From the NCBI GenBank assembly GCA_036925085.1, contig JAUPFP010000001.1:18475342-18539341 (forward strand): a stretch of DNA of 64,000 nt, read 5' to 3'. This stretch comes from Brachycybe producta. Taxonomy: Eukaryota; Arthropoda; Diplopoda; Playtdesmida; Andrognathidae. The position numbers were made by a program, and so were the translations under genes. Of the stretch, positions 55,701-64,000 are shown piece by piece. How positions within the stretch are numbered: the first letter of the stretch is position 1; the number at the start of each line of letters is the position of its first letter. The notes below the pieces were generated by a model. It saw nothing but the letters and a program-made list of their open reading frames with translations. It searched no databases and had not been told where the DNA came from.

Positions 55701-57353
55701 TTTACTGGCAAACTGTGTTCCTCTGTCCGAAATTATGTCTGAGGGTGTTCCGAAGCCTCTTACGAAGTTATTTTTTATGAAGGTGACAATTGACGAAGCA
55801 GTTGCTCTCCGAACTGCTTTGGCAATTAGGAATCTTGCCGCGTAGTCGACTGCAACTAAAATGTGTTGGACTTTCGCGGTCGATGATGTCATTGGCCCGA
55901 TGAAATCCATACCCCATTTTTCAACTGGCTTCTCTACACAGATCGGCTCTAAAAATCCTTGTGGCCGCTGAGGTGGCTTCTTTGATCGCTGACAGATGTC
56001 ACATGTCTTGACATACTCGTAGGTGTCCTTCTTCATCTTTTTCCAGAAAAATCGCCTATGTAGGCGTCCATACGTCTTGAAGAAACCCAAATGACCTGCT
56101 CCAGGTTCGTCGTGAACCATTTCCATAATGTGTCTTCGCAGTTGCTTTGGTACGACTGTCAGGAGAATTGGTTGCGGAGTGCCCAGCACGTTGGCATACA
56201 GTAGTCCTTGAAAAATTGAATATTTCTTGCTGAGCGGTGTATTTGGTTGTTCCATGAGCTCGTGACAAATTTCCGAGATCTCGGGGTCTTTTTGTTGCTC
56301 CTCAGCCCAATTCCAGGCTGGCAACACAGCGTAAATCACTCCATCATCCATTTCGTGCTCGACATTCTCTGGTAAATCTTTATCTATTGGTGTGTTGACA
56401 GGATTTCGGGACAAGCTGTCTGCATCGACATGTGTTATTCCTTTCTTGTACACAACCTTGTACCGGTATTCCTCGAGGAGTAACTGCCATCTTCCCAACC
56501 TTCCTTGTAGTCGTGGTGCTTTCCGTAAATAGCAGAGGGAGTTGTGATCAGTGACAACGGTAAAGTCGCGATTAAAGAGGTAGGGTCTGAACTTTGTAAT
56601 TCCGAAGACAACCGCCAGGCACTCTTTCTCTGTTGTGGTGTACCGTGTCTCGGCGTCCTGTAGAGTTCTGCTGGCAAAAGCCAGAACTCGTTTTACATCT
56701 CCTTCTTTCTGTTGATAGAGCACGACACCTAGTCCATGCCCACTTGCATCTGTATGCAACGATATCTCTGCTGTCGGATCATACATGACCATGACCGGAG
56801 CTTCGATAAGGAGCGCTTTTAGCCTCTTGAAGGCCCTGTCTGCCTCATTAGTCCATGTAAACTCGTTGTCTTTTTTCGTTAGATCGTATAAGGGTTTGGC
56901 AGCATAAGCAAAGTCTTTTATGAACCGGCGATAGTATCCAGCTAATCCAAGGAAACTTCGAACTGTAGTTACGTTTGTCGGTTGTGGAAAGTCACGAACA
57001 GCAATAACTTTGTCTTCTTCTGGGGCGACTCCATCTTCGCTGATGATGTGGCCCAAGTATGATACTTTGTTGTATCCGAAGAAGCATTTTTTCGGCTGCA
57101 GTGACAAGTTAGCTTTTCTTAATAAGTCCAGGATTGTTCGGAGACGTTCCAAAAAGCTTTCGAAGGTTCGACCAAACACGATGATGTCGTCCAAGTAGAC
57201 GAGGCATGTTTCCCACTTTTGGTCGGCAAGCAAGACGTCCAATGCACGTTGCATTGTTGCTGGCGCGTTGCAGAGACCAAAAGGCATCTTCTTAAATTCG
57301 TACAGTCCGCACGGGCTTATGAATGCAGTCTTCTCCTGATCCTCCTCCCTCAC
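52779..57353 (-). CDS. Gypsy pol: RT, RNase H, integrase, long C-terminal extension
   Basis: A 1524-codon frame continuing pol after a frameshift. RT: MPFGLCNAPATMQRALD and YLDDIIVF (catalytic DD at about residues 54-55). RNase H from about 200 (LHTDASGHGLGVVLYQ, TTTEKECLAVVFGI, DADSLSR). Integrase zinc finger at about 395-440 (AGHLGFFKTYGRL, CDICQRS), core with MDFIGP, SDRGTQF and ADGLAERCNRTLIE, then the C-terminal beta region (FKGPGVVTRKLSHLVFEV). From about residue 760 to 1524 the frame stays open with no family I recognise: a basic stretch, an acidic Ser/Glu-rich patch (SDSEDYRLVRY, EQVEELSEAEQNSSDG), PPVPPGQGRGK and a globular-looking end (WIRALVHLREDP). Such a long post-integrase region is unusual; it has no TM helix, so it is not an envelope. 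Confidence 0.9.
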   Translation of the reverse strand: MREEDQEKTAFISPCGLYEFKKMPFGLCNAPATMQRALDVLLADQKWETCLVYLDDIIVFGRTFESFLERLRTILDLLRKANLSLQPKKCFFGYNKVSYLGHIISEDGVAPEEDKVIAVRDFPQPTNVTTVRSFLGLAGYYRRFIKDFAYAAKPLYDLTKKDNEFTWTNEADRAFKRLKALLIEAPVMVMYDPTAEISLHTDASGHGLGVVLYQQKEGDVKRVLAFASRTLQDAETRYTTTEKECLAVVFGITKFRPYLFNRDFTVVTDHNSLCYLRKAPRLQGRLGRWQLLLEEYRYKVVYKKGITHVDADSLSRNPVNTPIDKDLPENVEHEMDDGVIYAVLPAWNWAEEQQKDPEISEICHELMEQPNTPLSKKYSIFQGLLYANVLGTPQPILLTVVPKQLRRHIMEMVHDEPGAGHLGFFKTYGRLHRRFFWKKMKKDTYEYVKTCDICQRSKKPPQRPQGFLEPICVEKPVEKWGMDFIGPMTSSTAKVQHILVAVDYAARFLIAKAVRRATASSIVTFIKNNFVRGFGTPSDIISDRGTQFASKQVDTCLKEYGIKHHYTTAYHPQADGLAERCNRTLIEIIRRYLDPLKFQTDWHSALDDAVWAYNTAIQSSMKYTPFELMFGRKAREPIDNVVPSAPEIASREEINLLERPELKDAHANLRTAQEKQRKQYDSKRRAPDEFNVGDEVLIRDYAPKLGLAQKLALPFKGPGVVTRKLSHLVFEVEFQDGRGKLARDTFNVVNLKKYYRTCDLRKPENNLVILDNSPVNNHVRWINMERIETEAPCNWVTEVQYRDNREGLTPASPNMVQQKRNNRACSLYEQKDEIVVNYAPTGSGIRSFKMENHSYAKYVLKEEKGIKNEAEMDKPQMGKRQRHPAGGIVYNPPMKSHHATRKGIPHALESKQGSDVICLTETELMKQEKNGGWNVVTITNLRSSGWPITSLKPKLYGNSGYKVFTEKMKHRPWSTAWKVWNPPQVDSDLSDIWTHYLRRDNHPTKHRKTEIKEKEKDETEAEVWGADVNEADAKKLCKINTKVTGQITTLQGSKRATKVISSQQSANKLKTPKLRKETPLLIKVLSLNLLHNTRLNIQVGRKHQATSISLFSQNLKEKVKLLVGRIMSDRKTMKSEVEYSDSEDYRLVRYRGPTTQENLMGDGMNDQLIEIEEVEQVEELSEAEQNSSDGISLSSDENSSSGQPLGNPPTRYELNLCRRMYEVEQTLQNLILRETRVVNEKPLPPVPPGQGRGKTMLERANFKVSSPKALCSSTPALYFSSYEIDQPQMMAPLSSADTLRNFGTWDGRRRIAALEKERLRLLHLPGVAKMIEERTMGSGRYPYYGYGRRDQVLNNMMILMQGELYETGDEFQYEGSYCVNDPIPLRWTAQVPGRAHAIGIRHGKDYGIIWINTSSGVCTFYTNPHPKPKNVLQLNLEKWIRALVHLREDPQPSLRFNYGSSLGTDEDRAAETFGRLFREKVRTTHRIPPADDSETFAELLNRLRGTDLDPRKNKWAEPWDLGDN

Positions 57354-59278
57354 TCTGACCTGCCAATGTCAAACCTGCCTAAGTCAAGTGTTGCGAAATA
57401 TCGACTATTTGCCAGTGAATCCAAAGCATCGTCGATTCGTGGTAGTGGATAGGTATCCATTTTTGTGTTTGCATTAAGCTTACGATAATCTACGCAGAAA
57501 CGATGTCGTCCATCTTTCTTTCTTACGATCACCACAGGGCTGGCATAGGGGCTCTTGGAAGGTCGGATGACTCCTGCATCGAGCATCTCCTTTATCTCCT
57601 TCCTCATAATTTCACGTGCCTCTGGTGCAGTCCTTCGCAGCGGTTGACGTACAGGGCGTGCATCTCCGGTGTCGATTTCGTGCTCGGTGAGATTTGTTTC
57701 TCCTAACTCGCTCAAATCGAATGCAAATGACTCCCTATGTTCGGTGAGCAAATCCTGAAGAGCAATTTTCTGGTTGGATGTTAGGTTTGGCCCAATATTC
57801 AAACAGTCCTCAAAGTTTGAATCTTTCCCATTCTTATTTCTTAGGGTCCCTCGGATAGTCTTCTCGGCCTCCTTCGTGGTTGTGGGAAGTTGCCGGGGAT
57901 CTATCTCTGGAGCCGTTTCATTTTTGTCGTGAAGAGCCGTATCGAGGATTTCCGCTGTGCCAATTCCTTGATGTGCACCCAGTGTTAACGTCCTTGAAGT
58001 AGTATTCCGTATCAATACTCTCATTTTTGGTTCATCATTTACCTCTAATATTCCGGGAGCTGTCATCACACCTTTTTTCTCCCAGATCTCCGGGTTGACA
58101 TCGATGAGGACCATCTCTCCTTTCTGCGGACAATCCTTGCATTTTACGTCGACCAGTCTTTCTTCCCAAGGGTCGAGGCGAATTCGGTTGATTAACCGCA
58201 GCGTCAAGGGTTTACCAACTGCTGTCGGAGTGGTCGGGATGACCAGTGATCCATCTTTAGAAGGGCTCTTGCCGCTGGTCGTTCCTTCTACCTTAACTTT
58301 TTGAAATACTTGGGGTGCATCTACCGGCAAATTTTCCATTGGCGAATACTGTTGGACAGTTTGAGGGTTCCCTACTATTGCTGAACTCCCTCCTTCCATC
58401 ATGTCTTCTTTGAAAAAGATCGCTTTCTTTTCCATATCTACCATCAATCGAAATGCGGCACCGAGGTCGTTTCCAAGTAGCGCCTCCATTTGCCCGTTAA
58501 TGATAATTATTCTGGTTGTGGCCAATTTCCTGTAGAGTCTCACTTGGACTTCTGCTGACCCAACAATTTTTATTTTTGACCCTCCAACCGTGTTAATCGT
58601 TTCGTGGATTGGTGTTGGATCAATTTTCAGGCCTATCATTTTGGCCACATTTTCGCTCAGGATGCTAATGTCAGCACCCGAATCTACCATCATCTCTACG
58701 GCAATCCCATTCATTGTGACGAAAATTCGTGGAGGACCGTATTCCGGGATTCTCGATTGAATCTCTTTTGCCTCCGGTATCATCATCACTATTTCTTGCC
58801 TTTCCTGCCTCGGCTGCATCTTAGTACCTTCTTCCTTGCTTGCTTCCTCTCGCTCACCATGCTGTTCCGTTACCACTCCACTCACTGGAAGTAAATTTAG
58901 TGCATTCGTTAAGCTCTTGATCGCGTCGATCAATGTCGAGGTTATGGTCGGTGCGGACTCCTTCACTGGTCCTCTGCTAGAAAGATGCCTTTGTGTTTCC
59001 CTTTCTGCATTTCCGGCTCTCGCGCCTCTCGTGGAATCGTTAGAGGTGGACTTGCAATCAGGGCGATGATCCGATGATGAGGGGCATTCTTTATGGTCTC
59101 CCTCCTTCATCCTGTCTCTACTGGTTCCCATGTTCTGTGGTGGACTTCGTGCACCACTCAGAACTTTCGTTGCTACTCGTACTTGCACTAATCTCTTTTC
59201 CAACTTCTTCTCCGAGGTTGTGGGTTTGAAAACAGGCGGTCCGACACTCGGTTCGTCCTCCGCCCGTTCTAGTTTAAC
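57350..59278 (-). CDS. Gypsy pol N-terminal part: protease and start of RT
   Basis: The frame overlaps the end of gag in the -1 phase and is open to TGA at 57350. About residue 170 (counted from 59203) carries the retropepsin site MMVDSGADISILS. The RT begins with ILDAGVIRPSKSPYASPVVI-like sequence and FCVDYRKLNANT, then the frame is lost between YFATLDL and the downstream WQVRV-type region at about 57370, so the following frame must be reached by a frameshift. Usually these domains are continuous in one ORF, so this is either an inactivating indel or a sequence error. Confidence 0.9.
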   Translation of the reverse strand, partial: VKLERAEDEPSVGPPVFKPTTSEKKLEKRLVQVRVATKVLSGARSPPQNMGTSRDRMKEGDHKECPSSSDHRPDCKSTSNDSTRGARAGNAERETQRHLSSRGPVKESAPTITSTLIDAIKSLTNALNLLPVSGVVTEQHGEREEASKEEGTKMQPRQERQEIVMMIPEAKEIQSRIPEYGPPRIFVTMNGIAVEMMVDSGADISILSENVAKMIGLKIDPTPIHETINTVGGSKIKIVGSAEVQVRLYRKLATTRIIIINGQMEALLGNDLGAAFRLMVDMEKKAIFFKEDMMEGGSSAIVGNPQTVQQYSPMENLPVDAPQVFQKVKVEGTTSGKSPSKDGSLVIPTTPTAVGKPLTLRLINRIRLDPWEERLVDVKCKDCPQKGEMVLIDVNPEIWEKKGVMTAPGILEVNDEPKMRVLIRNTTSRTLTLGAHQGIGTAEILDTALHDKNETAPEIDPRQLPTTTKEAEKTIRGTLRNKNGKDSNFEDCLNIGPNLTSNQKIALQDLLTEHRESFAFDLSELGETNLTEHEIDTGDARPVRQPLRRTAPEAREIMRKEIKEMLDAGVIRPSKSPYASPVVIVRKKDGRHRFCVDYRKLNANTKMDTYPLPRIDDALDSLANSRYFATLDLGRFDIGRSE

Positions 59279-60849
59279 GGGAGGCTAGCCGAAGTGGTCG
59301 GTGCGATAGGAAGGGTAGGTACTAGTATTCGGCCCCCATGTAGGTTGGCGTAACCCATCTCTTCGTTTGTTAGGTGCCTGACAACAGGGGTTGTTGTCAG
59401 GGTAGCGGCTGCAGCAATGGCAGCTGCTCTCTCCACCTCTTGTTGCTGCTTTATGTCATCCCTTATGTGGCGGACTGTGGAGTCGGGTGGTCCATTCCGC
59501 CGGGGTTCGGGGCAAAACTTGCTCAGATGCCCAGGTCTCTGGCAATTGTAACAAGTGCGTCTTTCGGGTCCTTGGTAGTCCCGGTATCGACTCTCGTTTC
59601 GGGAAGTGCCCTGGTTTCTTTCTTGACTGAATCCCGTGCTCTGTCGTGGCTGTTGAGATGGCTGACCTCTTGCTGCTTGTTGCGGCGGGGGTTGGCTTGG
59701 TGGGCCATCTTGTTGCCTCTTCTGTAAGTTATTTGGTTGCTGCCGTTGCGTTTGGCCTCCTGGGGATTTATACGTGACAGAGGACTGTGATGGAGGTCCA
59801 AACCCTCCATTTCGTAGTGTCTGTGGTGGTTGCTGGGTGCTCGTTGACGTGTCTCTGGGGTAGTTGGCCTTAGATTTAAGTACTAGTTGTCCAGAGGCAA
59901 TTAAATCAGCTTCCATCCAGTGAGCACGCTCCATGTACTCATCGGCAGACATTGGGGGCAATCCACAAAGTTTCGCCGAAATCTCTTTTCGCATCCCTCT
60001 GCTTAATTGAGAAATATGAAGTTCATCCCCACTGTTTGGGGCAATTTTGTCGCATAATTCTACGCAGCGATATGCAAATTGATAGAATGGTTCGTCGTCT
60101 CGCTGCACCAGGCTCAGCAGTTGTTTCATCCATTGTCGGCCATGTTTGGCACGACCAAATTTCTTCACAACGTGTCCTCGCATCTCGGCCCAAGTTGCCA
60201 TTGAGGTGGTCTCCATTAACTTCGATACAAATCGCAATGCATACCCATCCAGGCATGATGAGAAATAGCTACAGCATTCACCATCAGTCCAACGGTGTAA
60301 ACGGGCCTTCGCTTCAAAGTTCTCAAGATATTCGTGGATATCTTCCACACCATTAAAACGTTTAAACCCTTGCAACGGGTGCCAAGCACCAGTCTGCCGC
60401 CATTGTCGGTCACAAGGGGGAGCGCGTGTCCAATCAGGCTCAGCACCGGGTGCCGCGGTTGTGGGTGGCATTAATTGTCTCGAGGTGTCTACTTGCAAGG
60501 TTGGTGCAAATATTGGTGTAGGCTCAGGGGCCATTCGTGAAGGTCCTGCTGTGCTTGCTTCTTGTATATAATGTGGTGTTGCTATTTGGGGTGGTGGCCC
60601 ATGTGTTGGCCCCGTGAAATAGTTCGAAAGGCTCTCAAACAGGAATGCACGTTGTTCCGGTGTGTATCTTAATAGGAGGAGGCCCATAGCGGTAGCCTCT
60701 TGCTCCATGTTGGGGATTTCATGCGAATAAGAAGGAGTTTCAAGACTCACCCCACCATGCTGTACAGTGCCGGTCGGCTGGTCTTCAGTGGTCCTTGTTT
60801 CTTCAGTTACCGATGGCCCATCAGTGGATGTGTTTGGTACATTATCCAT
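59269..60849 (-). CDS. Gypsy gag
   Basis: 526 codons. The middle region (about 150-330) has the retrotransposon gag pattern: WHPLQGFKRFNGVEDIHEYL, FEAKARLHRW, MRGHVVKKFGRAKHGRQWMK. A Gln/Pro-rich stretch follows, and then a CCHC zinc knuckle (CYNCQRPGHLSKFC) at about residue 445, which binds the RNA genome. The frame ends at the slippery heptamer. It is intact. Confidence 0.95.
   Translation of the reverse strand: MDNVPNTSTDGPSVTEETRTTEDQPTGTVQHGGVSLETPSYSHEIPNMEQEATAMGLLLLRYTPEQRAFLFESLSNYFTGPTHGPPPQIATPHYIQEASTAGPSRMAPEPTPIFAPTLQVDTSRQLMPPTTAAPGAEPDWTRAPPCDRQWRQTGAWHPLQGFKRFNGVEDIHEYLENFEAKARLHRWTDGECCSYFSSCLDGYALRFVSKLMETTSMATWAEMRGHVVKKFGRAKHGRQWMKQLLSLVQRDDEPFYQFAYRCVELCDKIAPNSGDELHISQLSRGMRKEISAKLCGLPPMSADEYMERAHWMEADLIASGQLVLKSKANYPRDTSTSTQQPPQTLRNGGFGPPSQSSVTYKSPGGQTQRQQPNNLQKRQQDGPPSQPPPQQAARGQPSQQPRQSTGFSQERNQGTSRNESRYRDYQGPERRTCYNCQRPGHLSKFCPEPRRNGPPDSTVRHIRDDIKQQQEVERAAAIAAAATLTTTPVVRHLTNEEMGYANLHGGRILVPTLPIAPTTSASLPLN
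59272..59278 (-). promoter_or_regulatory. Candidate -1 ribosomal frameshift site
   Basis: The heptamer G TTA AAC directly precedes the gag TAG stop in the correct gag phase. A -1 slip reads GTT AAA CTA and enters the pol frame, which is open upstream through this point. GUUAAAC is a functional variant of the X XXY YYZ slippery class. Confidence 0.65.
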
Positions 60850-61135
60850 CCTGGCACAAGTTTAATAGAAAAAGTTCCAATGGTCGTCACACGTTGCACA
60901 CACCAGTTCAGTTCCAATTTTTTTTGTTGAGAAAGTAACACCAAAAAAAAAAAATAAAATTTTAACACAAGCTCAACCTTGAATAAGAATTTAGAATCAG
61001 CTGCCGAACCAAAAAAAAAAAAAATTCCACAAGAAAATTTCACGATTTCACGACTTCAAATTTCCCGCCACTTTAAAATTTCGAATTTCGCGGTTGTTCC
61101 GTTCAAATCAGGGTAACAATGTTCGAATTACTCTA

Positions 61136-61151
61136 CCCCGCACCTCCACCA
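61136..61151 (-). other. Primer-binding site
   Basis: TGGTGGAGGTGCGGGG starts two bases inside the 5' LTR. The leading TGG pairs with a tRNA CCA end. The tRNA is not identified. The identical 16 bases follow the other LTR at 63633. Confidence 0.75.
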
Positions 61152-61153
61152 AG

Positions 61154-62179
61154 TGCAAGATTCCTCCCCTCTTGTCTTGTAACACTGCCGGCTCTCGCCG
61201 TCTGCTCATGAGATAGCAGACGATATTTTCGCTGTTATTCAAAAGAGGGAAGTTCCAGCGCAGGTAGTGCTCCTTGCACTATGAGCACTCCTGGAGTTCT
61301 ATGGGGATCGCGGCTGTCGACTCTCAATCAGCGCAGCCGTTTCTTTCAGTTATTGCTGTTGCGGGGGGGGGGGGGGGGGTTGCAAACTTCATATAAAGCA
61401 ATTTGGATAAAGGAGGTTTTATTCAAATTATTTAGTTAGGTTCACAGTACATATGATTAATGGCAACCCAAAACGAGGAGAGTATGGCCTATGTCGTCCC
61501 TGTAGGAGTTCGGCCTCAGTTGTCTTCTGCGTCTTTCGTTTTCGTTTCGGCGGTGGTGGCTCCTTTCGTCCAAGCGCCGTTACTAAATTCAGCTATCTGT
61601 TGTCGTCTGCTTGTCTTTTCAATACATATATCAGAGATGCTATTTTCATTTACAAATGTGCAGACCGGACAGAGCCTCCGGCTGCAACGCACATCAAGGC
61701 AGACTCGACTCTCTTCGAAAGTGAGAGGCCAAGAATATATACACGTGCTAACCAAGTCACGTGATATATCTCCGGCCAATCATTTTCGAAGTTAAACATA
61801 TCGATTAAGGACATTTTTAAATCGGGCCACCATAGTAGTCTATGGTGACCACAAGAAATACATTAAATCAGAGTTTATTTCAATATCTAGCATTGGGCCA
61901 GAAATGGGGTTTACTGTCCCAATGCTAGCCTATGCGAAAGTTGTAAACGATCGAAGAAAGTTTGTTAGCAATAAAAGATTCGAAGAAAGTCTCAATAAAT
62001 GCTCTTTATTTAAAAGGGGTTAAGTGGAAGTGGCTTTTATGCCTTGGGTAAAAAGTAAGAGATTGAGGGCAGACCACATCCGGTTGCTATGACAACACAA
62101 GCAAGAGAAAGACGGAGGTAATGACGTCACTATGCATGACGTCACGCCAATGTTGCTAGAGAAAGATGGGGTCGTTACA
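61154..62179 (-). repeat. 5' LTR of the Gypsy element
   Basis: 1026 bp, the same in length and sequence (as far as compared) as 50897-51922. Confidence 0.95.
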
Positions 62180-62189
62180 AAAATGAATA

Positions 62190-62707
62190 TCGTTTTGAAT
62201 AATCAAATTCAAATTGTTTTAATCTTAATTAATAAAAGTATATGTAATCAACATAAAATGATAAATGTAATTTTTTTATTTGGATTATTTTTTTAATAAA
62301 TGTTATTTTTAAATTTCAGTTTTTATTTTTTTTTAATAAATTTCAGTTTTTAATTTCGTTTTTAAATTTTAGTTTTGAATTTCAGTTTTCAATTTCGTTT
62401 TTAAATTTCAGTTTTTATTTTTTTTAATAAATTTCAGTTTTTAATTTTGTTTGTAATTTTAGTTTTGAATTCCATTTTTAAATTTCAGTTTTTAATTTCA
62501 GTTTTTAATTTTATTTTTAAATTTTAGTTTTAAATTTCAGTTTTTAATTTCGTTTTTAAATTTTAGGTTTGAATTCTATTTTTAAATTTTAGGTTTGAAT
62601 TCTATTTTTAAATTTTAGGTTTGAATTCTATTTTTAAATTTCAGTTTTTAATTTTATTTTTAAATTTGAGTTTTTAATTTTATTTTTAAATTTCAGTTTT
62701 ATTATTA
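62190..62707. repeat. AT-rich minisatellite
   Basis: Irregular repeats of TTTTTAAATTTCAG, TTTTGAATT and TTTTTAATTTCG, with units of 12-24 bp and about 25 repeats. Confidence 0.8.
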
Positions 62708-63628
62708 TGTAAAATAAATACATGGAATATTGAAACGATACGTCCAGGAGCGATCCTGGCTCGTTTAGTTATTTTTGGATCGTTTGTTATTTTTAGAGTG
62801 GCCTGGAACTTTGTCAACCCTCTGTACTCACGTACAGAGGATTGACCCAGTTCCATCAGCTGATGACGATGCCAATATCCTGTCTTGGGTCTTGGGTCCC
62901 TTTTTCCTCCCAGTCCCACCCCTTAATACAAAGAGATCGACTTGATAAGCCTCAGCACCGGGTCTATGGGGTGAAAACTTTCTTTTGTAATTTTGTTTTG
63001 ATTACGATGAATCACTTGTCTATATTTTAGTGACCACTGGTCAATCATGTTGATTGGCCAGTTTGGTTTTTAAGTTTGATTTTGCCCAATCAGAGAATAC
63101 TGAGAAAGTGTTCTCAGTATCCTCTTTTTGGGTATAAATAACCATGTATTTTTGTGTAAAAGCAGACTTGAAGAAGCAGTCTTGAAAGCATTCTTTGGAC
63201 ACAGACATTATGCCCAAATTTGCCTAGAGATGATGAGATGTAAATAAACTGGAAATTATAGTTAAAAAGTTGTTGAAGTTATTTTTATCTTTTAAAAACA
63301 AAACGAAGGACTTCAACATTTTGTCATCTAGCACTGTCAACCCAGGTGTAAACCTGGCTCTCCAGTACTAGATGAGACTTCTGAAGACAGCACGATCAAC
63401 CAGCTTTTTACGGGCGAAAGCCCGGGGAGTAGCAGACAACAAAAGATCCTTAAAACTGTAAAGGTTCTTGAAAGAGGAACTTGTGAGGAAACGTATGGGA
63501 CTAATTTGTTCCCTTCCTCCCGAACCATAATAGAATTAGTGGCCTAGCCAACCACTTTCCGATCGCCCGAAAGAGCGCTACGATACTTTTTGATAATTCT
63601 ATTAGACCCCTGAATGTGGTTCGTTACA
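62708..63628 (+). repeat. 5' LTR of a second Gypsy-type element
   Basis: The end is fixed by GGTTCGTTACA followed four bases later by the same primer-binding sequence as the large element. GGGTATAAATAACC at 63131 is a TATA box and AAATAAACTGG at 63240 a polyadenylation signal. The start at TGTAAAAT (62708) is a guess, at the edge of the minisatellite. It differs in sequence from the 1026-bp LTR. Confidence 0.6.
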
Positions 63629-63632
63629 AATT

Positions 63633-63648
63633 TGGTGGAGGTGCGGGG
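63633..63648 (+). other. Primer-binding site of the second element
   Basis: TGGTGGAGGTGCGGGG, identical to 61136-61151. Confidence 0.75.
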
Positions 63649-63729
63649 TAGTTGAATACCTTGTTACTCCATAAGCTACAAAGATCGTGTTGAAAAGCAC
63701 GCGGCATAGAGAAAACATCGACGTCAGAA

Positions 63730-64000
63730 ATGACCAGTCTACAGAAACTACTCAAGGACTTGAGGGATCTCGAGAGACTGAGGGAAGAAAGACGTCGAAA
63801 GAAGAAGACTGCCGCGTTGAAGAAGATCGTGAAGAGGCAACGTACTCAACTGGAGGAGGCCAAGGACGAAGCTAATGTACTTCCACCGACTCCTGTTGCT
63901 GTCAAGCCTGAGGTACAGTCCAACGATGGAAGCAAGACGCCAGAACACGCCGCCATTGCCGACATCATTGGGAAACTGTCTAAAGAGAAACAAGATGAGT
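63730..64000 (+). CDS. Gag N-terminus of the second element (partial)
   Basis: An open frame from ATG at 63730 to the window end, 90 codons. It starts MTSLQKLLKDLRDLERLREE, a highly charged heptad pattern that should form a coiled coil, and continues with a basic stretch and a Pro/Val-rich linker. Position 80 bp after the primer-binding site makes it gag. The rest lies outside the window. Confidence 0.65.
   Translation, partial: MTSLQKLLKDLRDLERLREERRRKKKTAALKKIVKRQRTQLEEAKDEANVLPPTPVAVKPEVQSNDGSKTPEHAAIADIIGKLSKEKQDE

Larger units (their letters stand above)
50897..62179 (-). mobile_element. Nearly intact Ty3/Gypsy LTR retrotransposon
   Basis: An 11.3-kb element. Its two LTRs are 1026 bp each, start TGTAACGACCCC and end GAATCTTGCA on the minus strand, and gave identical translations in every open frame I compared. 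AAAA flanks both sides, a possible 4-bp target duplication. Order on the minus strand: 5' LTR (62179-61154), primer-binding site, gag, pol, polypurine tract, 3' LTR (51922-50897). A pol frameshift near 57370 is the only lesion noticed. Insertion must be recent. Confidence 0.95.

Overview
This is an invertebrate metazoan genomic window: AT-rich, intron-bearing, gene-poor and dominated by transposable elements. Multi-exon genes with GT-AG phase-1 introns, sushi (CCP) receptors and a relic of the centriolar gene CEP19 point to a ciliated animal. The phylum cannot be fixed by eye. A Gypsy relic with integrase upstream of reverse transcriptase (Gmr1-like order) was first described from deuterostomes, which is only a weak hint.

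Regions. (1) 1-5600: a decayed Gypsy integrase, hAT MITE fragments, and a four-exon Myb/SANT-type nuclear protein gene (2940-4596). (2) 6048-10830: a small cluster of type I membrane proteins with one sushi domain (6048-6875) and three sushi domains (8027-10393), followed by a decayed copy of a tail exon; a hAT MITE sits just after the first splice donor of the second gene. (3) 11448-25800: a frameshifted CEP19 copy and relics of Harbinger, Gmr1-like Gypsy, CR1-like LINE, mariner and several foldback elements. (4) 26034-30480: a Gypsy LTR, then a compact five-gene island that looks virus-derived: P-loop NTPase, Cys-rich small protein, exonuclease-like gene with one stop, IAP-type RING protein and a BCL-2-like protein. 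Four contiguous perfect p53-type half-sites lie in the divergent promoter of this island, and a large hairpin lies between its convergent RING and BCL-2-like genes. (5) 31490-49990: three minus-strand copies of a gene for a secreted cysteine-rich protein (two CxxxC...CxC modules each). They lie in long duplicated blocks broken up by MITEs and by nested CR1-like and RTE LINEs. (6) 50897-62179: a nearly intact minus-strand Ty3/Gypsy element with two 1026-bp LTRs, gag, a probable -1 frameshift site, pol with one frameshift, and a large extra C-terminal region. (7) 62190-64000: AT-rich minisatellite and the 5' end of a second, plus-strand Gypsy-type element with the same primer-binding sequence.

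The likely host functions are transcription (SANT gene), cell-surface recognition (sushi genes), secretion of small cysteine-rich proteins (triplicated gene) and possibly apoptosis control (the RING/BCL-2 island). All gene models are read from sequence alone, without database searches.
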